A stretch of 64,000 nt of DNA from Beaufortia kweichowensis (taxonomy: Eukaryota; Chordata; Actinopteri; Cypriniformes; Gastromyzontidae). The translations under genes were made by a program, and so were the position numbers. A model generated the notes under the pieces. The model made no database searches. It was not told where the DNA came from and saw only the letters and a list, made by a program, of their open reading frames with translations. Numbering within the stretch: the first letter of the stretch is position 1; each line of letters begins with the position of its first letter. Shown one piece after another: positions 33,099 through 41,208 of this stretch. The stretch lies in NCBI GenBank assembly GCA_019155185.1, contig CM032813.1, positions 13,001,561 through 13,065,560 of the forward strand. Direction: 5' to 3'.

Positions 33099-34750
33099 CA
33101 CAGGCATGGTTTTTATTTAAGATTACATGCGTTTCACACACAAGCCGGTAGTGAATGTGTGGCCAGAGTGGTCTAATTGTTCAAAGAGGTTCGAGTTATG
33201 CAATTTATGCCTTTGAAATGGACTTCAAAGAGAATCATTACATGCTGATATAAGATATTGTAATCTTTTATCCAATCATTTCCTGTCTACTGTGAGGCTT
33301 TTTTTGAATATGAAGTGTTTTAGAAAAGATTTGTGGTAATTCAATAGTTTGTTTTGTAGATAAAGGCTGCCTTAGGAAGGAGACAGCGGGGTACTGTATG
33401 CTGTCACCTCAAAAGACCCCGGGGACAACAGCAACCTTCTTGTGTATAACGGCCTCTGATGAGCTAAGCCTGTGACAGAGAGCCCAATGAGACTTTTTTG
33501 TTACACTGGAGAAAAGACACAGTGAGATGTAAAAAGGTTATTATCATAGCCATTTTAACGCCTCGGTCCAGCTGGTTCGAAACATACCTAAAATTGTATC
33601 ATGTATTTATTAAAGAAGTTGTTTTAGGTTATTTTTCCATGCCTAATGGTCCAACAAGCAAATATGCACGCCAGTGTGTTTTAAAAAAATGTATGCTAAT
33701 TTTCCTAACTATAGTAAATAACGTTTTTTGTAATTCTGCAAAGGTGTTATAGTTAGTCTAAAGTTATTATAATTATCTCTCCATGGTATGTCTACAGTAT
33801 ATCTTAAATATATAAACATCAGCATCTAGGTTTAGTTGTACGATTTGCTTGCAGACAGAGCTGTCTACATGGTGGACTGTTGCACTCCCTCCACACACAC
33901 TGTGGAAGATGTTGACTTCAGACCACCATTTACAGCTCTAAGAGCAGAATAAACACTGACAAAATGACAGCCTGTTACAGACCTAATGCGTCTACATCAC
34001 AAAGCTTAGGGTTTTAAACCTCAGCTCTCATCTCTGTCTTATTTTGACACCCTAACAAGGGTTCAAGTTAGGACTATTTCAACAGCATGCATGTTAATTT
34101 GTAATGTGTAAAACTTTTAAGCAGAAGTGAAGTCTCTCCTAGAGGTTGCGGCTGTGCATCAAGAAAAAGTGTTTCTGTGTACTGGTGTTTTTGTTAAAGA
34201 ATCACTCTTTTTGATAAAAAGATGTAAAAGGCCAGTTTGGTTACGTGCATGTGTGCAGTCTCTAACATAACCTGTCCTATCACAAATGAAAACACCAAAG
34301 TGATCTAATCAAATGAGCATTAGGTAATAACAATATCTCTGTCTTCTTGCATTTGTCTTGTTGCATTCCGGGCATGTGCTGTGATGCTTCATCCGCAGAT
34401 TATCAATGTGATGCCTGCATATGGCTATAGCGGCGAAGACCCCCTGATCTATTATAAGACCCTCAATCTACTTCAGACATGACCATTTCTTCATTTTTAA
34501 TATGTTATGCTCAGTTCGGGCATATTGCATATGAATGTGTCAATCGGGATTGCCAGTCTTAAATGATGGGAAAAGGCTTGGCAACAGTTGCCCAGTTGTG
34601 TGTGTTGCATGCTGATAGACATGCCAAATGAAAAACCATCCTCATGCACTTACCATCTATTGCCCTTGCAGAAGGAATCACCTCCAAACTGTTTAAAACC
34701 CCGCAAAAGAACAATCCAACAAGCAGCCTGTCGGCTATGGAAAGCAACAT
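647..34750 (-). CDS. lrp1: LRP1 orthologue, 5' part (coding exons 1-9, partial gene)
   Basis: Low-density lipoprotein receptor-related protein 1 is a very large type I endocytic and signalling receptor of the plasma membrane that binds apoE-lipoproteins, alpha2-macroglobulin-protease complexes and many other ligands. Nine coding exons are seen on the minus strand: 34654-34750, 25824-25946, 16389-16526, 9043-9162, 8353-8481, 7998-8258, 1753-1915, 1395-1617 and 647-836. All have GT/AG borders and phases that join without a break, giving about 481 codons. Order of domains: signal peptide (1-31), two LDL-A modules (about 33-119), EGF-like (120-159), calcium-binding EGF (160-202), then YWTD beta-propeller blades (203-481). 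Human LRP1 has about 4,544 residues, so roughly nine tenths of the gene lies left of position 1. Exon order and phase follow the mammalian gene. Fish can carry duplicate lrp1a/lrp1b-type copies; I cannot say which copy this is. Identity is confident from near word-for-word matches such as the stretch around [20 protein letters not shown]. Confidence 0.95.
837..1394. other. LRP1 intron 8, no feature seen
   Basis: 558 bp of AT-rich intron between two propeller exons. No repeat or coding signal was recognised. Confidence 0.7.
1395..1617 (-). CDS. lrp1: LRP1 exon 8: beta-propeller blade with YWAD motif
   Basis: 223 nt. It encodes [20 protein letters not shown] and then [20 protein letters not shown]; the YWAD is the YWTD-type motif of the blade. 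It ends IIQGLL before the donor gtaagg. Phase 2 in, phase 0 out. Confidence 0.95.
1753..1915 (-). CDS. lrp1: LRP1 exon 7: beta-propeller blade
   Basis: 163 nt. It encodes VEQMAIDWLTGNFYFVDD and then DRIFVCDKDGTTCVTLLD, ending LYNPKGIALDPTMG. Strong match to the LDL-receptor class B (YWTD-type) repeats of human LRP1. Phase 1 in, phase 2 out. Confidence 0.95.
4668..4770 (-). repeat. tRNA-derived SINE fragment with internal deletion
   Basis: It starts with the 'tttacatttattcatttag' body and passes directly into the tRNA-like head (gctgggaattgac, then tctaaccagtggacc). Compared with the fuller copy at 42199-42384, the middle is missing. Confidence 0.5.
6051..6700. mobile_element. Non-autonomous DNA transposon with TTA target duplication
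   Basis: The left end reads TGCCTGGTTCACACTACACG and the right end is its inverted match with two mismatches within about 27 bp (ending CTGAACCAGGCA). TTA directly flanks both ends (6048-6050 and 6701-6703). A 3-bp TTA duplication points to the PIF/Harbinger group. No transposase-like frame was recognised in its 650 bp, so it would depend on a partner element. Confidence 0.75.
6713..6820. repeat. Short palindromic repeat element
   Basis: AGTTTAGCTCCAACC at 6713-6727 is the exact inverse complement of GGTTGGAGCTAAACT at 6806-6820. The internal sequence (aatcaaacacac, caggtgtgttgagg) is also partly inverted. This is a MITE-like type common in cyprinid genomes. Confidence 0.65.
6909..6987. repeat. 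SINE body fragment
   Basis: It contains the fish SINE core 'gcatttagctgacgctttta' followed by 'aaagcgacttacaaatatta' and 'ggagacaa'. It is the same subfamily as the fragment at 32290-32363. The tRNA-like head is missing. Confidence 0.6.
7998..8258 (-). CDS. lrp1: LRP1 exon 6: start of first YWTD beta-propeller
   Basis: 261 nt. It encodes the first strand region of the propeller, including LVIANSQNIQITSLSG and TTAMDFLYAQETVCW, ending NISLSLH. An alternate frame on the same strand is also open for about 100 codons, but only this frame matches LRP1 and joins both neighbouring exons. Confidence 0.94.
8353..8481 (-). CDS. lrp1: LRP1 exon 5: calcium-binding EGF module
   Basis: 129 nt, phase 1 at both ends. 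It opens DFDECTIYGTCSQTC and closes VEGYLVQPDNRSCKAKN. The D-x-D-E-C start and the later N-T-D-G-S-Y-T are the calcium-binding EGF signature. Very close to human LRP1. Confidence 0.95.
9043..9162 (-). CDS. lrp1: LRP1 exon 4: EGF-like module
   Basis: 120 nt, phase 1 at both ends. It encodes an EGF-like module, NCTLAGCQDNC then CYCKSGYEISTDGKTCK, with the same cysteine spacing as human LRP1. The gypsy retrotransposon of intron 3 begins only 150 bp upstream of the acceptor. Confidence 0.94.
9314..9697 (-). repeat. 3' LTR of the gypsy element
   Basis: 384 bp, starting TGTCACCGAACAG and ending TATCCGTAACA. It matches the other LTR almost base for base over about 320 bp. It differs by an extra stretch after CGAACA (gaagggacggagt-like) and by a different segment just before the terminal CCGTAACA. 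Confidence 0.92.
9820..10990 (-). pseudogene. gypsy integrase and chromodomain remnant
   Basis: The integrase zinc region is degenerate (ARFWWPNMAADARRYD). The core keeps the three acidic catalytic positions in different frames: D in VVDRFSKS, D in SDRGPQFIS and E in PQTNGQTERKVQE. After the GPY-like RFIGPFSI segment a chromodomain-like tail is visible (VDWEGYGPEERSW), which places the element with chromoviruses. Frameshifts break it at about 10680 and again in the tail. Confidence 0.82.
11060..11819 (-). pseudogene. gypsy reverse transcriptase remnant
   Basis: Seen in pieces: FTKLDLRS and EGDEWKVTFATPTGHYEYLVMP, then VYIDDILIYS with the Y-I-D-D catalytic box, then FLGYNINSSGIQMDERKV. Frames change at least three times. 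The following connection and RNase H domains are absent or nearly so. Confidence 0.8.
11820..12208 (-). pseudogene. gypsy protease-region remnant
   Basis: Broken frames include WLEKHHPILSWRTGEVLKW, the usual hydrophobic W-L-x-x-H-x-P-x-x-x-W segment after the gypsy aspartic protease. The catalytic D-S/T-G triad itself could not be read cleanly here. Confidence 0.5.
12209..13199 (-). pseudogene. gypsy gag remnant
   Basis: The frame opens MSQSDAFRDLFDARQAFHEA at 13199. Broken frames continue at 12493-12819 with capsid-like sequence (WNERALITAYRQGLNPQVR) and at 12209-12496 with a zinc knuckle CLYCGGPGH in which the last Cys is replaced. At least two frame changes separate the parts, so no intact Gag can be read. 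Confidence 0.75.
13221..13585 (-). repeat. 5' LTR of the gypsy element
   Basis: 365 bp, starting TGTCACCGAACATCAGCGG and ending AATATTTCCGTAACA. Inside of it, in the element's orientation, a short spacer precedes TGGACCACCAAC, which is a possible primer-binding site, and then the gag start codon at 13199. Confidence 0.92.
15554..15576. repeat. (GT)n microsatellite
   Basis: About eleven uninterrupted GT units in LRP1 intron 3. Confidence 0.9.
16389..16526 (-). CDS. lrp1: LRP1 exon 3: second LDL-A module
   Basis: 138 nt. It encodes CPPNEHQCLGSDVCIHMSK and on to the calcium box, which reads DCTDGGDEGPHC where most LDL-A modules, including human LRP1, have GSDE. All six cysteines are present. 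It corresponds to the second ligand-binding module of the small N-terminal cluster (cluster I). A short inverted-repeat transposon lies 125 bp upstream of its acceptor. Confidence 0.95.
16651..16756. mobile_element. Short palindromic MITE with TA duplication
   Basis: CACTGTAAAAACTAAAGGAT at the left end has an exact inverted partner at the right end (…ATCCTTTAGTTTTTACAGTG), and TA flanks both sides. 106 bp in total, so the transcript can fold into one long hairpin. The TA duplication suggests mobilisation by a Tc1/mariner-type transposase. Confidence 0.8.
18039..18590. mobile_element. Non-autonomous DNA transposon (TTAAAGGGGTCA ends)
   Basis: Left end TTAAAGGGGTCACATG and right end, inverted, TTAAAGTGGTCATATG. 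No transposase frame. The right half resembles 43860-44057, so the family has at least two copies in the window. The target duplication is unclear. Confidence 0.6.
21072..21339. mobile_element. Solo LTR with ATACT target duplication
   Basis: A 268-bp TG...CA unit (TGTTATCCACAGG to ACCGTGACA) flanked by a perfect 5-bp duplication ATACT (21067-21071 and 21340-21344). It contains TTTAAATA and AATAAAG-type signals and a 13-G run at 21308-21320. This structure is typical of an LTR retrotransposon reduced by recombination between its LTRs. The family was not identified. Confidence 0.8.
22290..22620 (+). pseudogene. LINE ORF2 3' fragment (L2/Rex-like)
   Basis: The plus strand reads QALVISRLNYC, the conserved end of many LINE reverse transcriptases (F-V-x-S-R-L-D-Y-C). 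It is followed by ARIKFKSLILPFKTASNS, YGTLRSVNERR and SCRWNNLPNSVRSATPLTIF, the usual C-terminal run of L2/CR1-like ORF2. About 40-60 residues between the first two parts are missing, and stops are present. Only the 3' end is present, as expected for 5'-truncated LINE copies. Confidence 0.65.
22670..23305. mobile_element. Non-autonomous hAT-like transposon
   Basis: Ends TAGGGATGTCCCGATCCGAT and, inverted, TAGGGATGTTCCGATC. A perfect 8-bp target duplication ATTTTGAG (22662-22669 and 23306-23313) is diagnostic of the hAT superfamily. No transposase frame. It contains a tRNA-like segment at about 22715-22805 on the minus strand. Confidence 0.85.
22715..22805 (-). repeat. tRNA-like segment inside the hAT element
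   Basis: On the minus strand an A-box-like TGGCTGAGTGG is followed about 45 nt later by a B-box-like GAGTCCGAATCCC, with class-II (Leu/Ser) length. Acceptor pairing is imperfect (5 of 7) and the anticodon stem does not form, so this is a tRNA relic and not a tRNA gene. Confidence 0.55.
25824..25946 (-). CDS. lrp1: LRP1 exon 2: first LDL-A module
   Basis: 123 nt, phase 1 in and phase 1 out. It encodes an LDL-receptor class A module starting APKTCSPKQFVCRD and ending CDGEKDCPDGSDESPDV. The acidic calcium box DCPDGSDE is intact and cysteine spacing is normal. The donor is the first GT of gtacgt: with this choice the split TGT (Cys) is completed by exon 3. Acceptor is a T-run followed by AG at 25947-25948. 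Confidence 0.95.
26252..26403. repeat. Two-copy 79-bp tandem duplication
   Basis: The segment starting GTTTACAGAAATTATA and ending GGGCTATGGCTCC is repeated once directly with a few substitutions (period 79 bp). Confidence 0.85.
26664..26923. mobile_element. Fold-back MITE (AAAGGGATAGT ends)
   Basis: Left end TTAAAGGGATAGTC and right end ACTATCCCTTTAA. The arms are inverted copies of each other (CCCATTCACTT against AAGTCAATGGG, and GTATGACTTTC against its partner). This is a very common fold-back type in cyprinids, with eroded copies elsewhere in the window (for example 62863-62999). Confidence 0.7.
28690..28960 (-). pseudogene. Retroelement gag-like fragment (DIRS-like?)
   Basis: On the minus strand, two adjoining frames give LHTMAVLQAYQTDLLKDLD and then CRATDLFLHAIKRMTRDISR followed by SMAAIIVTE. 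This resembles a family of fish retroelement polyproteins that I associate with DIRS-type elements. It is broken by a frame change near 28860. Family assignment is from memory of the pattern and is uncertain. Confidence 0.4.
30391..30690. repeat. Interspersed repeat of cyprinid type
   Basis: It contains phrases such as 'gaatgatttctgaaggatca' and 'aataaatgcagccttgatga' that I recognise as a high-copy fish repeat. No coding content or clear ends. Class not determined. Confidence 0.5.
30641..30815. repeat. Inverted repeat enclosing TA runs and a SINE scrap
   Basis: CTTTAAAAAACATTACAAGT at 30641 has an inverted partner ending at 30815 (ACTTGTAATGTTTTTTTAAAG, one extra T). Between them lie TA runs and an inverted SINE scrap (AAGTCGCTAAATGCC). 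Confidence 0.7.
32290..32363. repeat. SINE body fragment
   Basis: Same body as 6909-6987: 'aggcatttagctgacgct', then 'ccaaagcgacttacaagtat' and 'taggagacaa'. No tRNA-like head is present. Confidence 0.6.
34654..34750 (-). CDS. lrp1: LRP1 exon 1: start codon and signal peptide
   Basis: ATG at 34750-34748 has A at -3. The 32 codons begin MLLSIADRLLVGLFFC, a hydrophobic secretory leader, and end ARAID, followed by G and the donor gtaagt. The leftover G plus the CT that opens exon 2 makes the Ala codon of the conserved AID-APKTC junction of human LRP1. The phase match and this junction are the reasons for choosing this exon from the 19 kb upstream of exon 2. The 5' UTR and transcription start were not located. 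Confidence 0.85.
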
Positions 34751-35884
34751 TATACTTTAAAAGGAAAAAAACGAAAGAAAGAAAAGTGATGAAATGCAAA
34801 AGCAAGGTCCAATGATCCAGTGAAGCTGCAGTCTGATCACGGCTGATGCGCCTCTCCAAATGCGCACACTGGCGCAAAAGGCTTCTCCTGGCACACACGA
34901 TTCAGGTATTCCTTGAATGCATGGCACAACCTCTGGCTGATATATGTCTGATACACGGCATCACCCTGGAGACAGCGCGCTCAAACCATTTCTTTGTTAA
35001 GGATGACAAGCAGCGATTTGCTCCCTGCGAATGGCACCTATGAAAATGAGCCCGATTCTCTCTGTTGCTGCTGGTAACACAGATTGAGCAAAATGTGTGG
35101 TCCAAACCTGAATTGGTGTGGTTCGACTCGTGAACCGACTCGTTTGAATCGGTTCGTTTTTACGCGACATGGACTGAACGAGTCTTTACAAAATGGAATA
35201 CTGTAGATTACTAGCAGCTGCACACTGCGCACACAGTATCCTAAATACTGCCCACTAGTTTTGTATTATGCAGTGATATGCGATTAAATGTTTTGTGTCA
35301 TAGTATTTACATATTGTCACATTACGGTCATATATTTACAAGTCTGACTAAATGCATTCTAATCAAATAATGAGAAACAAATATGCAGTGTCCATATTCA
35401 TTCTGCACATTTATTTCTGTTGATTTATTTCTGTCTCCCAGCACAATGTGCTCTGTTTGTCAGATTAACTGCAGGACAAGAATTCGCACAAAAAAGTGCA
35501 TACTGTGCATTTTGATATACTCGCTGCATACTCCGAGATTTAGGCATATCTGTTGTTAAAGGCTACGTTTAGAATGCAGTAAACCTGTTTAATCACTATT
35601 GGCTTACTATCTGAATACCCCACAGTGTATTCTCTCAGCGGTGTAAAGAAGTAAACTGTGTTGTTCCATTATAAACACTTTAAAGATCAGTCACGATATT
35701 ACATGGTAACATTGTATGTGAATGGCATATATTTCGAGTCTTTCGCTTTTGTTCGAAATAAGCCAGGAACGAGTGCGTTATATAAAAAAATCAAACGGAA
35801 CAACTAAGCAAAAGTAAATAGACTGAACAGTCCGTTGACCTAACTGTTCAAAAGAACCGATTCGCGGGAATGAATCGGTCTTCA

Positions 35885-35985
35885 CTAGCTGATGCGTGAC
35901 GTCAGAGACCCCCGCCCAGCGCGGAGTGTCGCCATTGGCTTGTGTGATGTCGGTGAGAGAGTCGTCCAATCAGTATAAAACGCAG
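35885..35985 (-). promoter_or_regulatory. Motif cluster: CRE, GC box, CCAAT boxes (candidate LRP1 promoter)
   Basis: Within 100 bp there is a palindromic CRE (TGACGTCA, 35897-35904), a GC box that reads GGGCGGGG on the minus strand (about 35910-35917), a CCAAT on the minus strand (35934-35938) and one on the plus strand (35966-35970). The stretch is far richer in CpG than its surroundings. It lies about 1.1 kb upstream of the LRP1 start codon. The nearby GAACCGATTC-type motifs (35117-35160 and 35845-35880) suggest that part of the region is repeat-derived, so promoter function is a guess. Confidence 0.35.
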
Positions 35986-37224
35986 TGATTCTACGTTGAG
36001 AAATACGAAACCAGGGATAAACAAAACGTGTTAAAGATTAAATCTTGTGAAATCGATTACATCATGTTTAAGCTCTATTAAATTATTACTGTAATTTATG
36101 TTCGAATACATATTTGTGGCAAAAGTACATTAAATGTACAAGTTATAAAATTTGTGGGTTTTTTTAAAGCTTGTAATGCCAATCAAACTGTCAAATCGTC
36201 TTCCTGTAAAAGAAAACAACAATGCACACCTAAATAGTTTTAAGCCCTTAATCGTGAACAACTATATATCACTTATAAATAATTATATACACAATTAATT
36301 ATACAATGATTGATGTGGTTTGAAATTGTTAAGCTTTGAAACAAATCTGATATATTTCAATGTTGCTCAACATTGAAACTCCATCACTCCATTCCACACT
36401 GCATATGTTGTTGACAAAAAGCTTTAAAACTTACATTCTTACTGTGATCTGCTCAGCGATCTCATTATCAAAAATGATTGAGAATTCAGTGCTGCAGACT
36501 GCACCTGAAATGCTCAACATAAATATTCCTTTTTGAGTAATACTTGTGCGGAGATCACCATGACAATATAAACTTCTACATTATGACTGGAAAAATAATG
36601 ACCGAATGAATCATTTTGTAAAAAAGACCCCAAAAGCATGTAAACGCTCATGATCAAGTAATCGTGAAATATTACTCCACAAAATACATATGTGCCCTGT
36701 CTCGCATGCAAACTGCATTACGGCAAATAATGGATGGAGCTAAAATTCAACACAGCCTATATGATTGCATGTGAAAAGCTGCAAATAGACGTGATATGTG
36801 CAACCCTTACAAAGTTAACCGTGTTTTAACAAGAGTAATCAGTAGGTTTCTGGTTTTATTGTAGTAAATCCTCAAATTAACCATGGTTTTACCATAGTTT
36901 AACTATGGTGTTTGTATAAAATATGGCAATACAAAGGGTAAAACAAAAAGTGCTTTGGCGCCCCCAATGTTCAAGCTGTGGTTACAGCCTTGACTCCAGT
37001 GAAGACGTTGAAAAGGTGTAACTGTTGTGTTTGTGAGGAAAAGAGAAACCCCTGCAATCCCCCGTTAAGGGTTATAAGGGTTTTACGCCAAAGGCTGTGC
37101 CCCAACTTATGTGGAAAAGATCCCAGTTCCCATTTTGAGCCCCACTCTAATGAGAGACATCCTGTCAAGGCAGGACTTGAGGCCTGGGAAGTGGCGTCTC
37201 CATCCACAAGTGGTCCAGTACATA

Positions 37225-37660
37225 CAGTCATGTGAAAAAATTAGGACAGCATATTATGTTCTTTATTAAGAAATGTCAACAAGTCATTTCTTAATATGTC
37301 TGATTTTGTTTTAATTTGTACCTGTAGATGAAAGTGATGTAACAACAACAAAAAATCACTTTGTTTTAACTTATTAAACCAAAAAAATAAACATGAATCT
37401 ATATTTTAACTGAAGAAAAAGTTAGGACACCCTATGATCTAATAGCTAGTGTTTCCCTCTTTTGCAGACGTTTCTTGTAGCCATCTATCAGTTTCTGACA
37501 TCGACTGGAAGAAAGCTTTCCTCAGTCCTCAACGCAGAATTCTTTCAGCTTTGTGATGTTTGAGGGGTTTCTTGCATGCACAGTCTGTTTTAAATCACCC
37601 CACAGGATTTCAATAGGATTTAGATCTGGGCTTTGACTTGGCCATTTCAAAACTCTCTAT
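37225..37660 (-). pseudogene. Tc1-like transposon, 3' remnant with transposase C-terminus
   Basis: The minus strand reads LKWPSQSPDLNPIEILWGDL, the Tc1 transposase block whose final E (in NPIE) is the third catalytic acidic residue. It continues KLIDGYKKRLQKRETLAIR. One in-frame stop interrupts it. A TA and a terminal sequence CAGTCATGTGAAAAAATTAG mark the element end at 37225. The rest of the element is missing. Confidence 0.75.
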
Positions 37661-38222
37661 TTTTTACTTTATTTTAAACTTTACTTTAAATCGATAGAGT
37701 CAATTCACTATGAATGTAGGTGGCTTTTAAAGGCTTTGAGGTGTCCATTGCTACATCATCTGAACTTAAATTTGCCTGTTAATAGGTATGATTTTCCACA
37801 CGCTCACATGCCAGTGCACACACTGGAGATGCCCATAGCATCAACAAACATGACACGGTGTCCCGTTCAATGTCTCAGACAAACGGGTTACTTAAACTGC
37901 CTGAGATTTTCTTTAAACTCATTGGGTGACTTCCTCTTCTGCATAAAACTGCAATAAAATGCTGTTGTTTAAGGGTTATGTAAGATTATCTGTTTATTAT
38001 TAGTAGTATTATTTAAGTAAGAAATTTGCATCATACAAAACAAAAAGTAGATACATGGGAATTTAACATTTGATATGGCAATACAGTGTTTATATACTCA
38101 CATATATATACAGTATATATATATATATTTTTTATTATCACTGATAAAACTAGATGCAATATATTTTTTATTTTATTATTATATTAATACTATTAATATT
38201 AAAATAATAATAATTCACTTAA

Positions 38223-38432
38223 ATCATATACTATCATATAAATAATGCTTTCTGGTAGTAAAAAGCACATGGAGAGGCAGATTTGTTGTCCGGGACTCAG
38301 GCTGTGGAAATTAACCAAGGTTTCACAATCATATACTATCATATAAATAATGCTTTCTGGTAGTAAAAAGCACATGGAGAGGCAGATTTGTTGTCCGGGA
38401 CTCAGGCTGTGGAAATTAACCAAGGTTTCTCA
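38223..38432. repeat. Two-copy 105-bp tandem duplication
   Basis: The unit starting ATCATATACTATC and ending CAAGGTTTC(A/T)CA is present twice head to tail, with essentially one substitution between copies. The period of 105 is divisible by three, so open frames on the minus strand repeat a 35-residue peptide. No coding function is implied. Confidence 0.9.
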
Positions 38433-39057
38433 ATCCGCAATAAGCGATGGGATAAACGTGTGGATTAAGAAAGCTTTAAACCAGCTCTGTGCTCACATAC
38501 AGAAAATACTTTGAATAACTTTAAACAAAGAGGAAATACTTACAATATTTGGAACAATTACTCTTTTCTTCATCAGGGCTCATAGCTGCTTATCATGCTG
38601 TTAGTTAAGCTGAAACCCTGTTGTATAAATCAGTTTAAACGGGAATGGCTGTAATCATGTGTCCACAGATGGTAAGAGAAACAGCTACAAAAACAACATT
38701 ATATTTCACCACAGAATCTGAATGTGGTTAAGGCATCACAGATTCAGAGCATTAATAGAAACCAAAAACTTTCCACATAAGTTTCCCAAAAATAAGAAAC
38801 ATTTCATAACATGAAATATCACTTGTATATGACTCCTGGGATTCCAAAGCATCCAACGTTATGATGAATAAACCTTAAAAACATGTTTTTATCCGTTTTA
38901 ACAAATCCTTTGCAAATGCTTTGAAATGAATTGATATGACAACATTTTATATTTTTTTGTAATAACATGTTGCTTAAAACTGTTCAATAAAGAGAAAATG
39001 AGTCATGGAATATTTTTTAAAAATGTTCAAAAACAGTTTTCATTTCATTGCTAATAG

Positions 39058-39450
39058 TACATTTGCATTTGTGCATTTGGCAGACGCTTCTATCCAAAGT
39101 GACTTTGTCACACTAGCTGCAGGTAAACAGACAATAACGCAGGAATTCCACAAACACAAAACCTTAATAACACGATCTCTTTTAATCATACTCTTTTCAA
39201 CATAACACAGATGAGCCCAGACCAGGGAAGAGTGAGGGTTTATATATAGTCTATAACGAGGGAGATGGCTGACAGGTGAGGGTGATTATTTGAGAATATG
39301 CAGGAGAAATCCATAGGGGAACACACAATGATCATGACAGATGCATTATACTATTATTTTTATGTGCAATCCCTGGGATCAAACACATGACCTCAGCATT
39401 GGTAACAGCAACTAAGCTCTTACCAACTCTTACCAACTAAGCATAGTAGA
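39058..39450 (-). repeat. tRNA-derived SINE split by a solo LTR
   Basis: 39058-39105 is the SINE body ('gcatttggcagacgcttcta', 'ccaaagtgactt'). 39340-39450 resumes with 'gatgcattata' and the tRNA-like head, read in reverse (ATCCCTGGGATCAAACACAT, then CAACTAAGCTC). In the uninterrupted copy at 58135-58280 the two parts are adjacent. Confidence 0.6.
39106..39339. mobile_element. Probable solo LTR nested in a SINE
   Basis: A 234-bp unit starting TGTCACACTAGCTGCAG and ending GATCATGACA, so TG...CA. It interrupts a SINE at a point where other copies are continuous. A TATATATAG-type TATA box is present. No clear target duplication was found. Confidence 0.5.
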
Positions 39451-41208
39451 TAGTACTTGCAGGTGACAAGACAACATCCAGCAACCTTTTTATAGAAATG
39501 TTTTTGTCCTAACCAGCCGCGATACGCGGACAGAAAAAAAACTTCTGATTGGTCATGTTTGCTTTTTACTGCGATCATATCGCGTTGTGTCTGGTTAGGA
39601 CAAGGTGTGAGACCTTTTCATCAATTTATAGTTTGTCATTATTCGATTAAAATTCAACTATAAAATATGAAAGTAAAATAACATAGGCGTTCTTCCTGAG
39701 GAACAGTGACAGTTAACAGATTAATATTTTATTCGGTCTGCCCAGATCTAGAAAAACATACTGTAAGAAAACTGCTCAATGCAGTTTCTGTAATCAACCA
39801 TATAATGATGTACTGTGACCAACACAGTAATAAAAACAATTCTCTTTTGAATTGCACAAAAATGCATACATGGACCAATTGCCTTATGTTACCAATTGCC
39901 TTATTGCCAATTTTTACAAAATGTGAAGTTTTATATTAAGTTTTCCTTGATTTGTTTCAGTTGTGTTTACGTTACCAGGTTTTGCGACTCACTGTCTGCT
40001 TTTGTTCAAAATTGTAATACATGCCTCTGCCATTTTTACACAAACGTGCATTTGTTTTGAGTATGTTTATTATGTTTAGTAAGGTTTTTCCTCATAGGGA
40101 TTGTCAGGAGGGTTTACTATTTTTTGGGGGATATTTGGTCACAGCACAGGTAAACCCTGACCCACATACACACTTTTGTTTTCTTACTGTACTTTTTTAA
40201 ACAGTTGTTTTTATGTATAATGTTTAATTCAGACCTCAGCCCTGCTGCACAAAAAGAGAAAATCACATTTAAAATAAAATAATGAAAAAATATTTTCCTT
40301 ATTTACATATGGTTTTGACATATTAAGATTTGTGTAAATTCGTGTTTTTTTCTACTATTGTACAGACAGATGTCTTTAGTAGTGAAGAAAAAAACACAGA
40401 GTACAATGTGTCCTTTTGCCCTTATTAGACTACAAACTATGTAATGTTTCAGGCATAGGAAAATGCACAATGCGTTCTTTGTCTCTACGACTTTAGACTC
40501 CCTTGGAGTTGTTGGTTTTGGAAAGTGCTACCTGTATCCCTGCATAAGGCTTTTGTGAATCCTTGTCAAAACAGGATAAAGAGTCGTTGAGATGCAACAA
40601 CAAGTGAGGAAGTGCCTTTGAAGTCAGTTCAATAATAACTTTTTTAATCTTTGCGATTATGGTTGTCTACAAAAAATGTTGTCCATTAAAGGTTTTTTCA
40701 AAGTATCTTTCATTTTTAATGTGATAAAGAAATAGAAAAAGCATGTTTTTAAACATTAAAACCCTTTGTTGTTTAAAGAAACATGCAAAAATTAAGATAG
40801 TATACCTTCCTTAAATATAAGTTCAGTACAGATGTATTTCTACAGATGTTTTTTTTTAGGTTTTGCATATATACAAGTAATAGACATGTATTCACAACAA
40901 AAAAAGAAACAACATAGAATACACTGTTATTTTCAGTAACAAAACTAGCTTAAGATAATTGCCGTAGTTTGTAATCAGAGAGTACAAACACAGACAAGGG
41001 GAGGTTTCTGGGGAGGCAAACAGCAATTTACCTAGACAGACGCTAGCCAATTGCGTTCCTGCAATACCTGAATATAGAGGAATTATTGTATTTTTTGTTG
41101 TCAGCTGATATATGCAGGACCCGGTGGAAGACGTTAACAGACAGGTTTAGAAAATAAAAAAATAGGAGAAGTGGGGCAGGGTCTTCTGGAACACAGCCTT
41201 GGTGTTTC

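Larger units (their letters stand above)
25947..34653. other. LRP1 intron 1
   Basis: 8.7 kb intron between the signal-peptide exon and the first LDL-A exon. It holds a 79-bp tandem duplication (26252-26403), a fold-back MITE (26664-26923), a retroelement gag-like fragment (28690-28960), a cyprinid interspersed repeat (30391-30690), an inverted repeat (30641-30815) and a SINE fragment (32290-32363). Long stretches (about 27000-28650, 29000-30350, 30830-32280, 32400-34600) show only AT-rich sequence and TA runs. Intron 1 of a receptor gene is a place where enhancers occur, but none can be proven from sequence. Confidence 0.7.

Noticed and set aside
34588..35043. Plus-strand frames near LRP1 exon 1
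   Set aside because: They are antisense to the signal-peptide exon and its 5' region and show no conservation signal.
35966..35980. Plus-strand CCAAT plus TATAAAA core promoter
   Set aside because: CCAAT and TATA are only a few bases apart, not at promoter spacing, and no plus-strand gene follows within 9 kb.
38199..38423. A repeated 35-residue peptide ORF
   Set aside because: It is a by-product of the 105-bp tandem duplication, which is a multiple of three; no start context or homology.
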